From Pseudomonadales bacterium (lineage in GTDB: Bacteria; Pseudomonadota; Gammaproteobacteria; Pseudomonadales; Pseudohongiellaceae): a DNA stretch of 64,000 nucleotides. The notes under the pieces were generated by a model. It was not told where the DNA came from and did not search any database. It was given only the letters and a program-made list of their open reading frames with translations. The position numbers and the translations under genes are program-made. Of this stretch, positions 35,003 to 43,527 are shown piece by piece (the stretch's first letter is position 1; the number at the start of each line of letters is the position of its first letter). The stretch is taken from NCBI GenBank assembly GCA_024234395.1, contig JACKOH010000001.1, positions 372,001 to 436,000 of the forward strand. Direction: 5' to 3'.

Positions 35003-35755
35003 ATGATATTCAGACTCCTGGCATTACTGGTGTTGCTGTTCCTGATTTACTGGGGCATGAATTCGCTGTCGAGGCGGTTCTCCCTGACGAGAAATCAGGC
35101 CAACGGTTTGCTGGTGCTGGCGATCTCACTTACAGTGATTGTGGTACTGATCGTCATGGGCCGGATACCCGTGCAATTCATCCTGGCTCCCCTGGGGGTG
35201 GCGGCGACTTTCCTGCTGCGGGCGCTGCCGGCGGTTGTGCGCCTGATGCCATTCTGGCAGATGCTCAGAAGTAAATATCCCTTCCACAGGCGCCGGTCCG
35301 GCAACAGTGCCAGTAGCAAGTCGGTGATACGCACCGAGTACCTGGCCATGGAGTTGCTACACGGCAGTGGCGAACTCGATGGCCAGGTACTGAAAGGCAG
35401 GTTTTCCGGACAACGGCTGTCCTCCCTGGACCGTCGGGCACTAATGCAGTTGGCCGGGGAGTGCGGCAGTGATCCGGATTCGGTTCAGGTCCTGGAAGCC
35501 TATCTGGATCGCATGCACAGTGGCTGGCGTGATGAGATCCATCAGCACCGGGAGCGGGAGGAATACCAGGAAGAACCGGCCATGAACCGACAGCTGGCAC
35601 TGGAGATTCTCGGGCTGAATGAATCGGCCAGCCGGGAAGACGTGAATCTTGCGCACCGCAAGCTGATGCAGAAAATGCATCCCGATCGGGGTGGAACTGA
35701 ATACCTGGCCAAGAAAATCAATGCGGCACGGGACTATCTGCTTGAACACCTGTGA
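35003..35755 (+). CDS. Membrane-anchored J-domain protein
   Basis: The 250-residue product has two or three N-terminal transmembrane helices (about residues 4-18, 32-52 and 54-78), a linker with Arg/Ser-rich and helical parts, and a C-terminal J-like domain of about 60 residues. The latter includes LEILGLNESASREDV and the diagnostic HPDRGG (HPD) loop, ending in INAARDYLLEHL. This arrangement, membrane anchor first and J domain last, resembles TIM14/Pam18-like proteins. It could recruit DnaK to a membrane client. It sits 21 bases after the VWA gene, suggesting a functional pair. The client is unknown. Confidence 0.8.
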   Translation: MIFRLLALLVLLFLIYWGMNSLSRRFSLTRNQANGLLVLAISLTVIVVLIVMGRIPVQFILAPLGVAATFLLRALPAVVRLMPFWQMLRSKYPFHRRRSGNSASSKSVIRTEYLAMELLHGSGELDGQVLKGRFSGQRLSSLDRRALMQLAGECGSDPDSVQVLEAYLDRMHSGWRDEIHQHREREEYQEEPAMNRQLALEILGLNESASREDVNLAHRKLMQKMHPDRGGTEYLAKKINAARDYLLEHL

Positions 35756-35765
35756 TAATGCTGTG

Positions 35766-36530
35766 TCACTTCTTCCGGTTCAGAAATGCTTCGATGATGG
35801 TCTGGGCTTCGGGAGTGCGCAGTAATTTTCCGAATTCCTTGAGCTCCAGGTTTATGGTGTCAGGTAGCACATTTTCTAAGTTGCGTTTCATCAGTCGCTT
35901 CGATACCTGCAAAGCGTGATTAGGCAGGCTGGCAAGCTCCCTGGCTTTATCGGTAGCGAACTGCAGCGTTTCCTCCGGTGGCAGTACATTATTGATCAGG
36001 CCGTAAGCCCTGGCGGTTTCGGCACTGAAACGATCGCCCAGCAGCAGTAATTCGGCGGCGCGCTGATGGCCGAGGAAATAGGGCAGCAACAGGCTGGACC
36101 CCAGTTCCGGACACACGCCCAGGCGGGAGAAGGGTAACTGGAAATGGCTCTGTTCGGAGGCATAGACCAGATCGCAATGCAGCAGCATGGTGGTACCGAT
36201 GCCGATCGCGGGTCCGCTGACGGCCGCCACCACGGGCTTCTGAGCCTGGCTGATTGCCTTCATGAAACCCAATGAAGGTCTCTCGCCCGGCTCGTCCGCA
36301 CCGCTGACAAAGCTGTTGACGTCATTGCCGCTGGTAAAACAGTCGTCTGTTCCCCTGATCACTATTACGTTGATAGAATCATCGCTATCCGCATAGCGCA
36401 AAGCTTCTCCAAGGGCTGTGTACATGCCGGGAGTGAGGGCATTTTTCTTGACTGGTCGATGAATCTGCACAAACAGCAGTGAGCCATCGGTTCTGGTCAG
36501 TATGTCCGGGTCAGAAGAAGAAAAGCTCAT
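35766..36530 (-). CDS. Enoyl-CoA hydratase/isomerase (crotonase) family protein
   Basis: The 254-residue protein has the crotonase fold: DDCFTSGNDVNSFV, then AAVSGPAIGIGTTMLLHCDLVYAS with the oxyanion-hole glycines, LGVCPELGSSLLLPYFLG with the acidic residue in the position used by isomerases (PELGSS), and FSAETARAYGLINNVLP. It probably acts in fatty-acid or aromatic-acid CoA metabolism; hydratase or isomerase specificity cannot be assigned. It is divergent from the NTT-like gene and converges on the J-domain gene with ten bases between stops. Confidence 0.88.
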   Translation of the reverse strand: MSFSSSDPDILTRTDGSLLFVQIHRPVKKNALTPGMYTALGEALRYADSDDSINVIVIRGTDDCFTSGNDVNSFVSGADEPGERPSLGFMKAISQAQKPVVAAVSGPAIGIGTTMLLHCDLVYASEQSHFQLPFSRLGVCPELGSSLLLPYFLGHQRAAELLLLGDRFSAETARAYGLINNVLPPEETLQFATDKARELASLPNHALQVSKRLMKRNLENVLPDTINLELKEFGKLLRTPEAQTIIEAFLNRKK

Positions 36531-36563
36531 GGCAGAGGGTAGGTTTTCTCATCAATTAGTCTG

Positions 36564-36617
36564 AATAGGTTCAAATAGGTTCAAGAGGAACCCCTAGCTG
36601 ATCCGGTCATTGAACCT
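36564..36617. promoter_or_regulatory. Repeated AGGTTCA half-sites in a divergent promoter region
   Basis: AATAGGTTCA is repeated head to tail (36564-36573 and 36574-36583), and the inverse TGAACCT occurs at 36611-36617. They lie between the divergent crotonase and transporter genes, where a shared operator would be expected. No known regulator is assigned. Confidence 0.4.
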
Positions 36618-36642
36618 AAAATAGAGGGTACTGGCAAGCACA

Positions 36643-37983
36643 ATGCATAAAGACAACCGGCTGGCAGACTATATCCGTTCCGCAACCCTGGTGGAGCGCC
36701 AGGAGTTGAAAAGTGTCATGCTGTCATTCGGGTTTGTGTTTATCCTGATGGCAGCCTACTACATGCTGCGACCGGTCAGGGATGCGCTGGCCAGCGACTG
36801 GACCAATACCGAAATCAGTATTCTCTGGAACATCCAGGCTCTGCTCAGTTGCGCGGTGGTCATTGCATTTGGAGCTGCCGCGTCGCACCTTCGTTTCCGC
36901 CACCTGGTTCAGTTTGTCTACATCTTCTTTGCCGTCAGCTTTATGGTTCTGCATTTCGGATCCGGGCTGATCGAAGACCCGGTACTGGTAAACAAGGGAT
37001 TTTATCTCTGGGTCAGTCTGTTCAGCCTGTTTCATGTTTCCGTGTTCTGGAGCTTCATGGCAGACCTCTTTAATCGGGAGCAGGCCGGCAGACTGTTTGC
37101 GTTTATCGCCGTGGGAGCCAGTGCCGGGGCCCTGGCAGGACCGCTGATTGCTGCGCTGGTGGTACGTTTCCTGGGCTCCGAATCCCTGGTATTGGTGGCG
37201 TCGCTGTTGCTGCTTATACCGGTTCCTATGGTCTTTTACCTGCAGCACCTGAAGCAAAGTGAATTGCAGAACCAGGATGTCAGCGTCGATCTTGCCGACT
37301 ACAAGATCGGGGGTTCTGCGCTGGCCGGTTTCCGGGACTTTGTTACCAGCCCCTACCTGATCGGGATTGCCGGCTTTATTCTGCTGTATACCGCTATCGG
37401 CTCGTTCGCCTATTTCGAACAGACCAACCTGTTACGAGGCTACCAGCTGGATCGGCGTACCGAGATTCTGGCCTGGCTGGCGCTGGTTGTGAACATCCTC
37501 ACGTTTGTGCTCGGCTTCTTCGCCACCAGCCGGCTGGTTACGCGCTTCGGTATGCCTGTCACCCTGGCAGTCATGCCGGTGTTCATGTGCCTGGCATTGC
37601 TGGTACTGGCACTGGCCCCCATCCTCACCGTATTACTGGCTCTGCAGGTGTTCCGTCAGGCTGGAAATTATGGCGTCACCCGCCCGGCCCGGGAAATGCT
37701 CTTTACCGCAGTTTCCCGCGAGAGCCGATTCAAGGCAAAGCCAGTGGTGGACGTGGCGATGTACCGCGGCGGTGATGCCCTGTGGGGTGTCTCGTTTGCC
37801 GCGCTGACCGATGGCCTGGGTCTGAACCTGGCGGCTATGGGCGCAATCGGCGCCGCGATAGCTGCCCTGTGGGCGCTGGTGGGAATTTATCTGGGGCGTG
37901 CTTTCCGACGTAAGCAGGTGAGTCCGGAGTCCACGTCGAAAGCTGGCGGTGAGACACTGGATAACCGCGTCCAGACTGTCTGA
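36643..37983 (+). CDS. NTP/NDP exchange transporter-like MFS protein
   Basis: The 446-residue protein has about twelve transmembrane helices. Its N-terminal LMAAYYMLRPVRDALA and FREQAG-like FNREQAGRLFAFIAVGASAGALAGP segments are typical of the NTT/Npt-like family related to ATP:ADP antiporters of plastids and intracellular bacteria. In free-living bacteria this family is widespread but its substrates are mostly unproven, so nucleotide exchange should not be assumed. The C-terminal 40 residues are hydrophilic. It is monocistronic and divergent from the crotonase gene. Confidence 0.78.
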   Translation: MHKDNRLADYIRSATLVERQELKSVMLSFGFVFILMAAYYMLRPVRDALASDWTNTEISILWNIQALLSCAVVIAFGAAASHLRFRHLVQFVYIFFAVSFMVLHFGSGLIEDPVLVNKGFYLWVSLFSLFHVSVFWSFMADLFNREQAGRLFAFIAVGASAGALAGPLIAALVVRFLGSESLVLVASLLLLIPVPMVFYLQHLKQSELQNQDVSVDLADYKIGGSALAGFRDFVTSPYLIGIAGFILLYTAIGSFAYFEQTNLLRGYQLDRRTEILAWLALVVNILTFVLGFFATSRLVTRFGMPVTLAVMPVFMCLALLVLALAPILTVLLALQVFRQAGNYGVTRPAREMLFTAVSRESRFKAKPVVDVAMYRGGDALWGVSFAALTDGLGLNLAAMGAIGAAIAALWALVGIYLGRAFRRKQVSPESTSKAGGETLDNRVQTV

Positions 37984-38159
37984 GCGGAAATCTTTCAGGA
38001 TTTCCACTCTGCTGCCGCATCGTCTCATTACCCCGCATCGAGCCACCTTCGCAGAATTCGTGCCGGGATCCGGGAGTATCAGGTCGGGCTGATCCCAGGC
38101 CGGTCGCTCGTGTTAGAATCCGTCCCGTTTTCCTATCTGAACATGCGCAGGGTTTGAAG

Positions 38160-39683
38160 ATGACTGTAATCCGTCAAGAAGATCTGGTGCAGAGTGTTGC
38201 CGACGCACTGCAGTACATTTCCTATTACCATCCTCTGGATTTCATTAAAGCCGTACATGAAGCCTACCTGCGAGAGGAGTCTCCCGCCGCCCGCGACGCC
38301 ATGGCACAGATCCTGATCAATTCCCGACTCTGTGCCGAGGGCAGGCGTCCCATCTGTCAGGACACCGGGATTGTCACCGTGTTTCTGAAGGTGGGAATGG
38401 ATGTGCGCTGGGAGGCTACATTGAGTGTGTCGGAAATGATCAACGAGGGAGTGAGGCGAGCCTACCTGAATCCGGACAACGTGTTGCGTGCCTCGATTCT
38501 CACCGATCCGGCAGGTGCCAGAAAAAATACCCGGGACAATACTCCGGCAGTTATTCACATGGAGCTGGTTCCCGGCGACAAGGTGGAGGTCAAGCTGGCA
38601 GCCAAGGGCGGCGGTTCGGAGAACAAGGCCAAGATGGTGATGCTGAATCCCAGTGACAGTATCGTCGAGTGGGTCAGGAAGACGCTGCCAACCATGGGGG
38701 CCGGCTGGTGCCCGCCGGGCATGCTGGGTATAGGTATTGGCGGAACCGCGGAAAAAGCCGCTGTGCTGGCCAAGGAATCCCTGATGGATCCCATCGACAT
38801 TCATGAATTACGCGAGCGAGGGCCTGGTAACCGGGTGGAAGAACTGCGCCTGGAAATCATGGACGCGGCAAACTCGCTGGGCATCGGTGCGCAGGGTCTG
38901 GGCGGCTTGACCACGGTGCTGGACGTCAAAATTCTCGATTATCCGACTCATGCCGCTTCGCTGCCGGTCGCCATGATTCCCAACTGTGCGGCAACCCGTC
39001 ATGCACACTTCACCCTCAACGGTGAAGGACCCGCTGAGCTGACACCGCCGAATCTGACTGAGTGGCCCGAGATAAGCTGGGATCCAGGTCCGAGAGCCCG
39101 GCGTGTCGTTCTGAATACCGTAACCCGTGAAGAAGTGGCGAGCTGGGAGCCGGGTGACACACTTTTGCTGTCGGGGAAAATGTTGACCGGGCGGGATGCC
39201 GCACATAAGCGACTCATGGAGTTGCTGAACAACAACCAGCCCCTGCCGGATGGAGTCGACCTGAAAGACCGGTTTATCTATTACGTGGGGCCGGTAGACC
39301 CGGTTCGGGATGAGGTTATCGGTCCGGCAGGGCCGACCACAGCCACCCGTATGGACAAATTCACCGAACCGCTACTGGCCGCTACCGGTCTGCTGGGTAT
39401 GATTGGCAAGGCGGAACGGGGGCCGCTGGCCATTGAAGCGATCCGCAAACACCGCGCTGTCTATCTGATGGCCGTGGGTGGCGCCGCATACCTGGTGTCA
39501 AAGGCCATTCGCAAGGCGCGGGTAGTTGCTTTCGAGGACCTGGGCATGGAGGCCATTCACGAATTCGAAGTACAGGATATGCCGGTCACCGTGGCGGTGG
39601 ATGTCAATGGAACCTCAGTGCATGAGACAGGGCCTGCAGAGTGGCGAAAACGCATCGAGGAGCGGACTGTCGAAGTCAGCTGA
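38160..39683 (+). CDS. fumA: Fumarate hydratase class I (iron-sulfur type)
   Basis: The 507-residue enzyme interconverts fumarate and malate in the TCA cycle using an oxygen-sensitive 4Fe-4S cluster. The two domains (alpha and beta of the class I family) are fused. Visible features are RPICQDTGIVTVF with the first cluster Cys, GIGIGGTAEKA, VAMIPNCAATRH with another Cys, and VGPVDPVRDEVIGPAGPTTATRMDKF in the C-terminal half. Length matches FumA/FumB-type enzymes. Starts are ATG at 38160 or an in-frame TTG two codons upstream. It converges with fabY. Confidence 0.94.
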   Translation: MTVIRQEDLVQSVADALQYISYYHPLDFIKAVHEAYLREESPAARDAMAQILINSRLCAEGRRPICQDTGIVTVFLKVGMDVRWEATLSVSEMINEGVRRAYLNPDNVLRASILTDPAGARKNTRDNTPAVIHMELVPGDKVEVKLAAKGGGSENKAKMVMLNPSDSIVEWVRKTLPTMGAGWCPPGMLGIGIGGTAEKAAVLAKESLMDPIDIHELRERGPGNRVEELRLEIMDAANSLGIGAQGLGGLTTVLDVKILDYPTHAASLPVAMIPNCAATRHAHFTLNGEGPAELTPPNLTEWPEISWDPGPRARRVVLNTVTREEVASWEPGDTLLLSGKMLTGRDAAHKRLMELLNNNQPLPDGVDLKDRFIYYVGPVDPVRDEVIGPAGPTTATRMDKFTEPLLAATGLLGMIGKAERGPLAIEAIRKHRAVYLMAVGGAAYLVSKAIRKARVVAFEDLGMEAIHEFEVQDMPVTVAVDVNGTSVHETGPAEWRKRIEERTVEVS

Positions 39684-39750
39684 TCCATGCAGGCCGGTGA
39701 CACTGTGGAGAGATAAGTGGGGCGGCCAGCAGCTGGCGCCGGTCACAACT

Positions 39751-39770
39751 CTCGGATCGGTTAATCCGAG
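39751..39770. terminator. Hairpin between convergent fumarase and fabY
   Basis: CTCGGAT and ATCCGAG form a 7-bp stem around CGGTTA in the 98-base gap between stop codons. There is no T-run, so intrinsic termination is uncertain. Confidence 0.35.
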
Positions 39771-39781
39771 CGGCGGGACAC

Positions 39782-41713
39782 TCAGTCCCGATCCTGCAGA
39801 TATTCCCGATAGTGATCGGGTACCTGCAGGCTGACTTCCGGACCCCGGCCACGGACTTTCAGAGCCACACTGTTCAATTCGATGTCCGCATCGTCCAGGA
39901 CATTTTCACCGAACTGGTAAGTGGTGCTGAAATTTCCCGAGCTGGCCGCCGTGTCATAGTCGTGTACCCGTTGCAGTGCCGATTCCCGGCGCTGCCGGTA
40001 AGCGGACATGGCCGTCGTGCCATATCGATTCGTAAGCAACTGCTCGGTCTTTACCGGCGAAAGCACCGACGCTGAGGCATTGTTGCCACCAAAGCCCTTG
40101 GAATTGATAATCACCGCCTCGATGCTGTCTGCGTCGACTTCCTTGTGTTGCAGAAGGATATCCAGACCGTCGGTATGCACGTCCCCGGCAGTTTCGCCGA
40201 TCGTGGTGATGCCGGGAATGAATCCATAGCGCCATACGCCAAGGCTGGTAACCAGCTGATCACCGGCGGCACTGGCCAGGGAATGGCCCAGATAGGCCTT
40301 GACCGCGGTAACCGGCCAGTCGCGGATTCCGAACGTCTCGGCAACCCGACTGAGAATCCTGGACTCGGTAGTCCGGTTTTGCGGGGTGCCGGTTCCATGC
40401 GCCTGTACATAAGTTCGTTCCCGCAATCCCTGCTCACCCAGCAGGTTGCGGGTAGCCGCGGCGGCCTTGGCCATGGTCAGGTAATTGCCTACACCGGGAC
40501 CGGCGATTGACTTTTTAAAGCCGTCGGCATTCACAAAGACGTCGTTCACCGCACCGTGTATTGGTGCGCCCAGCTCCAGTGCCAACTGGTCGTCGAACAA
40601 CACCACGAATTGCGCGGATTCGGCCAGCGTAAAGCCGACATTTGTGCCGAACGGGCGGCAGGCCCGCCGATGAAATGGCCGCTCGCCGCGGGACAATCCA
40701 TCCAGCTCACGCAGCTTATTGTCGTCCGCCAGGGCGCCCATGGTGGTGAAGCCATCGAAAATCTCGGCGACCAGCGGGGCCTCACTGGTACCAATGATAG
40801 CCACCCGGTGAGTACCACTCTGTATGTCGCGTATGCCCTGTCTGAGATTGTAAAGAAACGTCGCGCAGGCGGCCACATTGGTACCGGTAGTGCCCAGGTT
40901 GCCCAGTATGTAGGCGTTGACGAAGTCGGCAGGCATTTCCGCATAGCCCAGGGGCAGCTGCTTGGAGGTCACCTTGCGTCCACACAGCCGCGCCTGAAGG
41001 AGACCGCCGAAACCGTTATAGTCCAGCTGGCTCATCCCGCTGCCCGCGTAAACACTGACCTGATCCGGAGCCACATGGCTGGTGACCGTCTGCCAGTCGA
41101 TACCGAGCGAATTGATAGCGTCGGAGGCGGCAAACACTGTCATCTGCAAGCCACGGGGATGGCTGCGGGCCGGATAGAGCACCTCGGGATCGAAACCGCT
41201 GGGCAGTTGTCCCGCAGTATTGACATCCGACTCGCGCTGGCAGCTGAGCAGTACCTCCAGATGGTCGGTAGCCACCACGTGCAGTTTACCGGGATGGTCG
41301 GGATCGTCGCTGACTTGCCAGCCTTCCGGCAGTGGTTCGGGCAGGTGTCTGCGGCTCAGCACAAACTCCACTGGTTGCGTGTTGCGGCCCGACAGGGTGA
41401 TGCGCTTGTGAAATGGTATGTGGTCCGGGTCGAAAAGATTTTTTTCCAGCCGGCGTATCAGCGTTCCTTCCAGAATCCGGTCGCTGATGGCGTCCAGGAA
41501 AGGATCCAGGTCCACTTTGTCACCGAATTGGTCAGTCCAGCTGTCGCCACGTTTCCCCACCAGACCCATCAGGGTAGCGAGACTGAGACGGGTTTCCCGG
41601 GCCGCAGCGGTAGTGAGACGGTCCAGCACCAGGCGACGATAGCCATGGTGCAGGGAGCTGCGACCGGCCGGGCTGATGCCACCGAAACCCACGATTACGG
41701 GAAGTCGCGCCAT
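39782..41713 (-). CDS. fabY: Beta-ketoacyl-ACP synthase FabY
   Basis: The 643-residue thiolase-fold enzyme begins MARLPVIVGFGGISPAGRSS, essentially as FabY of Pseudomonas aeruginosa, which condenses acetyl-CoA with malonyl-ACP to start fatty-acid synthesis in place of FabH. The catalytic triad is visible: C283 in NVAACATFLYN, H439 in QAHGTGTPQN and H477 in KAYLGHSLA. HPRGLQMTVFAASDAI and INSKGFGGNNAS are further landmarks. The start at 41713 matches FabY and has GGAG upstream; an in-frame ATG at 41770 is less likely. It is monocistronic. Confidence 0.92.
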   Translation of the reverse strand: MARLPVIVGFGGISPAGRSSLHHGYRRLVLDRLTTAAARETRLSLATLMGLVGKRGDSWTDQFGDKVDLDPFLDAISDRILEGTLIRRLEKNLFDPDHIPFHKRITLSGRNTQPVEFVLSRRHLPEPLPEGWQVSDDPDHPGKLHVVATDHLEVLLSCQRESDVNTAGQLPSGFDPEVLYPARSHPRGLQMTVFAASDAINSLGIDWQTVTSHVAPDQVSVYAGSGMSQLDYNGFGGLLQARLCGRKVTSKQLPLGYAEMPADFVNAYILGNLGTTGTNVAACATFLYNLRQGIRDIQSGTHRVAIIGTSEAPLVAEIFDGFTTMGALADDNKLRELDGLSRGERPFHRRACRPFGTNVGFTLAESAQFVVLFDDQLALELGAPIHGAVNDVFVNADGFKKSIAGPGVGNYLTMAKAAAATRNLLGEQGLRERTYVQAHGTGTPQNRTTESRILSRVAETFGIRDWPVTAVKAYLGHSLASAAGDQLVTSLGVWRYGFIPGITTIGETAGDVHTDGLDILLQHKEVDADSIEAVIINSKGFGGNNASASVLSPVKTEQLLTNRYGTTAMSAYRQRRESALQRVHDYDTAASSGNFSTTYQFGENVLDDADIELNSVALKVRGRGPEVSLQVPDHYREYLQDRD

Positions 41714-42051
41714 TGTTTCTGTCTCCACTGCAGGCTGGAACAGCACCGGACTATACTCGCGCGAGGCCATGTTGGCTATGGCAAAATAGCCAACAATGCA
41801 GGTAATCTGGCCATAGCAGTTTTCCCGGCAGAGGAACTCTCACTCACAGGTCGGTGAGACCAGGCCTCAGTTTGCGGGTCTGATCAGCGGCAAGAGATGT
41901 GATAATCTGCCGTGAAGAGGCCCCATCAGCCCGCGTATTCAACTCCCTCTGGAGAATCACAGCCGGGTAAAATGACATCGGGCACGAATGACTGATGATG
42001 AACACAGGACCCATGGCGGGAATTCCAAGAAGTGAGTAGTTGGAGGGACAG
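41714..42051. other. Intergenic region upstream of fabY
   Basis: This divergent gap of 338 bases holds the 5' region of fabY and of the VanY-like gene. The only clear structure is the palindrome at 41771-41794, listed separately. GGAGGG just before 42052 is the ribosome-binding site of the right-hand gene. Confidence 0.4.
41771..41794 (-). promoter_or_regulatory. 9-bp palindrome upstream of fabY
   Basis: GTTGGCTAT (41771-41779) and ATAGCCAAC (41786-41794) are exact reverse complements with a 6-base spacer, 58 bases before the fabY ATG. It could be a repressor operator or a 5'-UTR hairpin. No specific fatty-acid regulator consensus is matched. Confidence 0.45.
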
Positions 42052-42591
42052 GTGGCGGCGACGACAGAGTTTCTGACGCAGCTTAGGCAGATACACCAGG
42101 ATCTGGGAATCCCCGCCAGCTATCTGGAGCAGCCCCCGCTGCCCCTGTGCAGGGAGCCTGAGGTGCTGGTGGATACCAGCCCGGATTTCTACCAGCGGCC
42201 ACAGAAGCTGATACCGGCGGCTCATCAGGGCTGGCTCGAAATGCGGGCGGCTGCGGCCCGGGAGGATGTGGTACTGCATCTTATTTCAGCGTTTCGCGGT
42301 ATTGCCTATCAACGTGACCTTATTCACAAACATCTGCAGAACGGACGGCCACTGGTCGAGATTCTGCAGGTAGTGGCAGCCCCGGGATTCAGTGAGCACC
42401 ATACCGGCCGGGCCATAGATCTCGGCACCGACAATTGTCGGCCACTTCAAGAAGAGTTTGAAAAAACCGATGCTTTTCAATGGCTTGTGGAAAGGGCCGG
42501 GGAGTTCGGATTCGCCATGACTTATCCCCGCGACAATCCATTCGGAATATCCTACGAGCCCTGGCACTGGTGTTTCCGGGATCAGCAATAA
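42052..42591 (+). CDS. D-alanyl-D-alanine carboxypeptidase-like protein (VanY family)
   Basis: The 179-residue protein has the LAS-type peptidase motifs of VanY/DacC: ISAFRGIAYQRDL, the zinc site SEHHTGRAIDLG with His and Asp ligands, and EPWHWCF with the third His and the catalytic Glu-Pro-Trp-His pattern. No signal peptide is visible, which is unusual for an enzyme acting on peptidoglycan; it may work on cytoplasmic muropeptides during recycling. The chosen start is GTG at 42052, five bases after GGAGG; TTG at 42040 is an alternative. Divergent from fabY. Confidence 0.82.
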   Translation: MAATTEFLTQLRQIHQDLGIPASYLEQPPLPLCREPEVLVDTSPDFYQRPQKLIPAAHQGWLEMRAAAAREDVVLHLISAFRGIAYQRDLIHKHLQNGRPLVEILQVVAAPGFSEHHTGRAIDLGTDNCRPLQEEFEKTDAFQWLVERAGEFGFAMTYPRDNPFGISYEPWHWCFRDQQ

Positions 42592-42643
42592 CGTTCATCG
42601 ACTCTTAGACAAACCCACCGCAAGCAGGTATCTTTGAAGCTGT

Positions 42644-42659
42644 TGACATGGAAATGTCA
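42644..42659. repeat. Small palindrome upstream of hpf
   Basis: TGACAT and ATGTCA flank GGAA in the gap before hpf. It may be a regulator site or chance. Confidence 0.3.
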
Positions 42660-42774
42660 CGGGATTGAAATCATTTTGATCGACCACAAAATCTGACATT
42701 CCAACGGAGGTAATAATTACGTACGTGAAGACTGGTTTGACCGCCAACACTTTGAATTAACGGAGAAAAATCCT

Positions 42775-43176
42775 ATGAGTAATGACTTCCAAGTAGTTTT
42801 TCACAATATCGATCATTCCGATGCCGTTCTTGAAGCTGTCAATAAAAGAATCAGTAAACTGGAAAGATATAGTGATCAGATCATTGCCGGCCGGGTGGTA
42901 CTGGACTGCCCGCACAATAACCATCACAAGGGCAAGGTCTATTCAGTGGGATTGGAAATTCATACTTCACAGAGGGAAGTCAGGGTCAACCAGGAACAAC
43001 ATGACAATCATGCGCACGAAGACCTTTATGTGGCCATTCGCGACGCCTTCAATGCGGCGGAGCGCCAGTTGAAATCCATAGACAAGAAACATCGCGCCAA
43101 TCCCATGGATTTCGTCGAGAACGAAGTGCTTGCCGACGTGGTGATGGACGACCAGGAACAACTCACCGGGACCTGA
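42775..43176 (+). CDS. hpf: Ribosome hibernation-promoting factor (HPF/RaiA family)
   Basis: The 133-residue protein starts MSNDFQVVFHNIDHSDAV and has the HPF/RaiA fold: IDHSDAVLEAVNKRISKLERY, a central IHTSQREVRVNQE strand region and HEDLYVAIRDAFNAAERQL. A 25-residue acidic tail follows. HPF binds the 30S decoding region and inactivates ribosomes in stationary phase or under stress. It is a short form without the long C-terminal dimerisation domain. It is not beside rpoN, where many gammaproteobacteria place it. GGAG lies upstream, and the DUF1244 gene follows after 12 bases. Confidence 0.9.
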   Translation: MSNDFQVVFHNIDHSDAVLEAVNKRISKLERYSDQIIAGRVVLDCPHNNHHKGKVYSVGLEIHTSQREVRVNQEQHDNHAHEDLYVAIRDAFNAAERQLKSIDKKHRANPMDFVENEVLADVVMDDQEQLTGT

Positions 43177-43188
43177 GAATTAGCGAAC

Positions 43189-43485
43189 ATGAACCTGACT
43201 GAACAACAGCAACTGGAACTGGAGGCGGCAACTTTTCGCCGCCTCCTCAAGCATCTGGATGAGCACAAGGAAGTCCAGAATATCGATCTGATGAACCTGG
43301 CCGGCTTCTGTCGTAACTGTCTGTCGAAATGGTACGTGGCTGCTGCCGAGACCAAGGGGATTACCGTAGATTACGAGGATGCCAGAGAACGGGTTTACGG
43401 CATGCCTTATGCCCAGTGGAAAGCCAGTTACCAGCAGGAAGCCAGTCCCGAACAACTGGATCGATTCAAGAAAGTCACCGGCTGA
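43189..43485 (+). CDS. DUF1244 family protein
   Basis: This 98-residue protein has the conserved DUF1244 core LLKHLDEHKEVQNIDLMNLAGFCRNCLSKWY in its first half, including the CRNCLSKW Cys pair, followed by YGMPYAQWKASYQ. The family is small, cytoplasmic and of unknown function. The Cys pair could bind a metal, which is inference. It follows hpf by 12 bases and is probably cotranscribed. Confidence 0.9.
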   Translation: MNLTEQQQLELEAATFRRLLKHLDEHKEVQNIDLMNLAGFCRNCLSKWYVAAAETKGITVDYEDARERVYGMPYAQWKASYQQEASPEQLDRFKKVTG

Positions 43486-43527
43486 CACAGAGCCGGCAGC
43501 GTCCTGCCAGCCGACGCCGGCTCTCCC

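Noticed and set aside
40556..41857. 433-codon open frame on the plus strand opposite fabY
   Set aside because: It lies wholly antisense to a clear FabY gene with an intact catalytic triad, and its translation shows no family resemblance.
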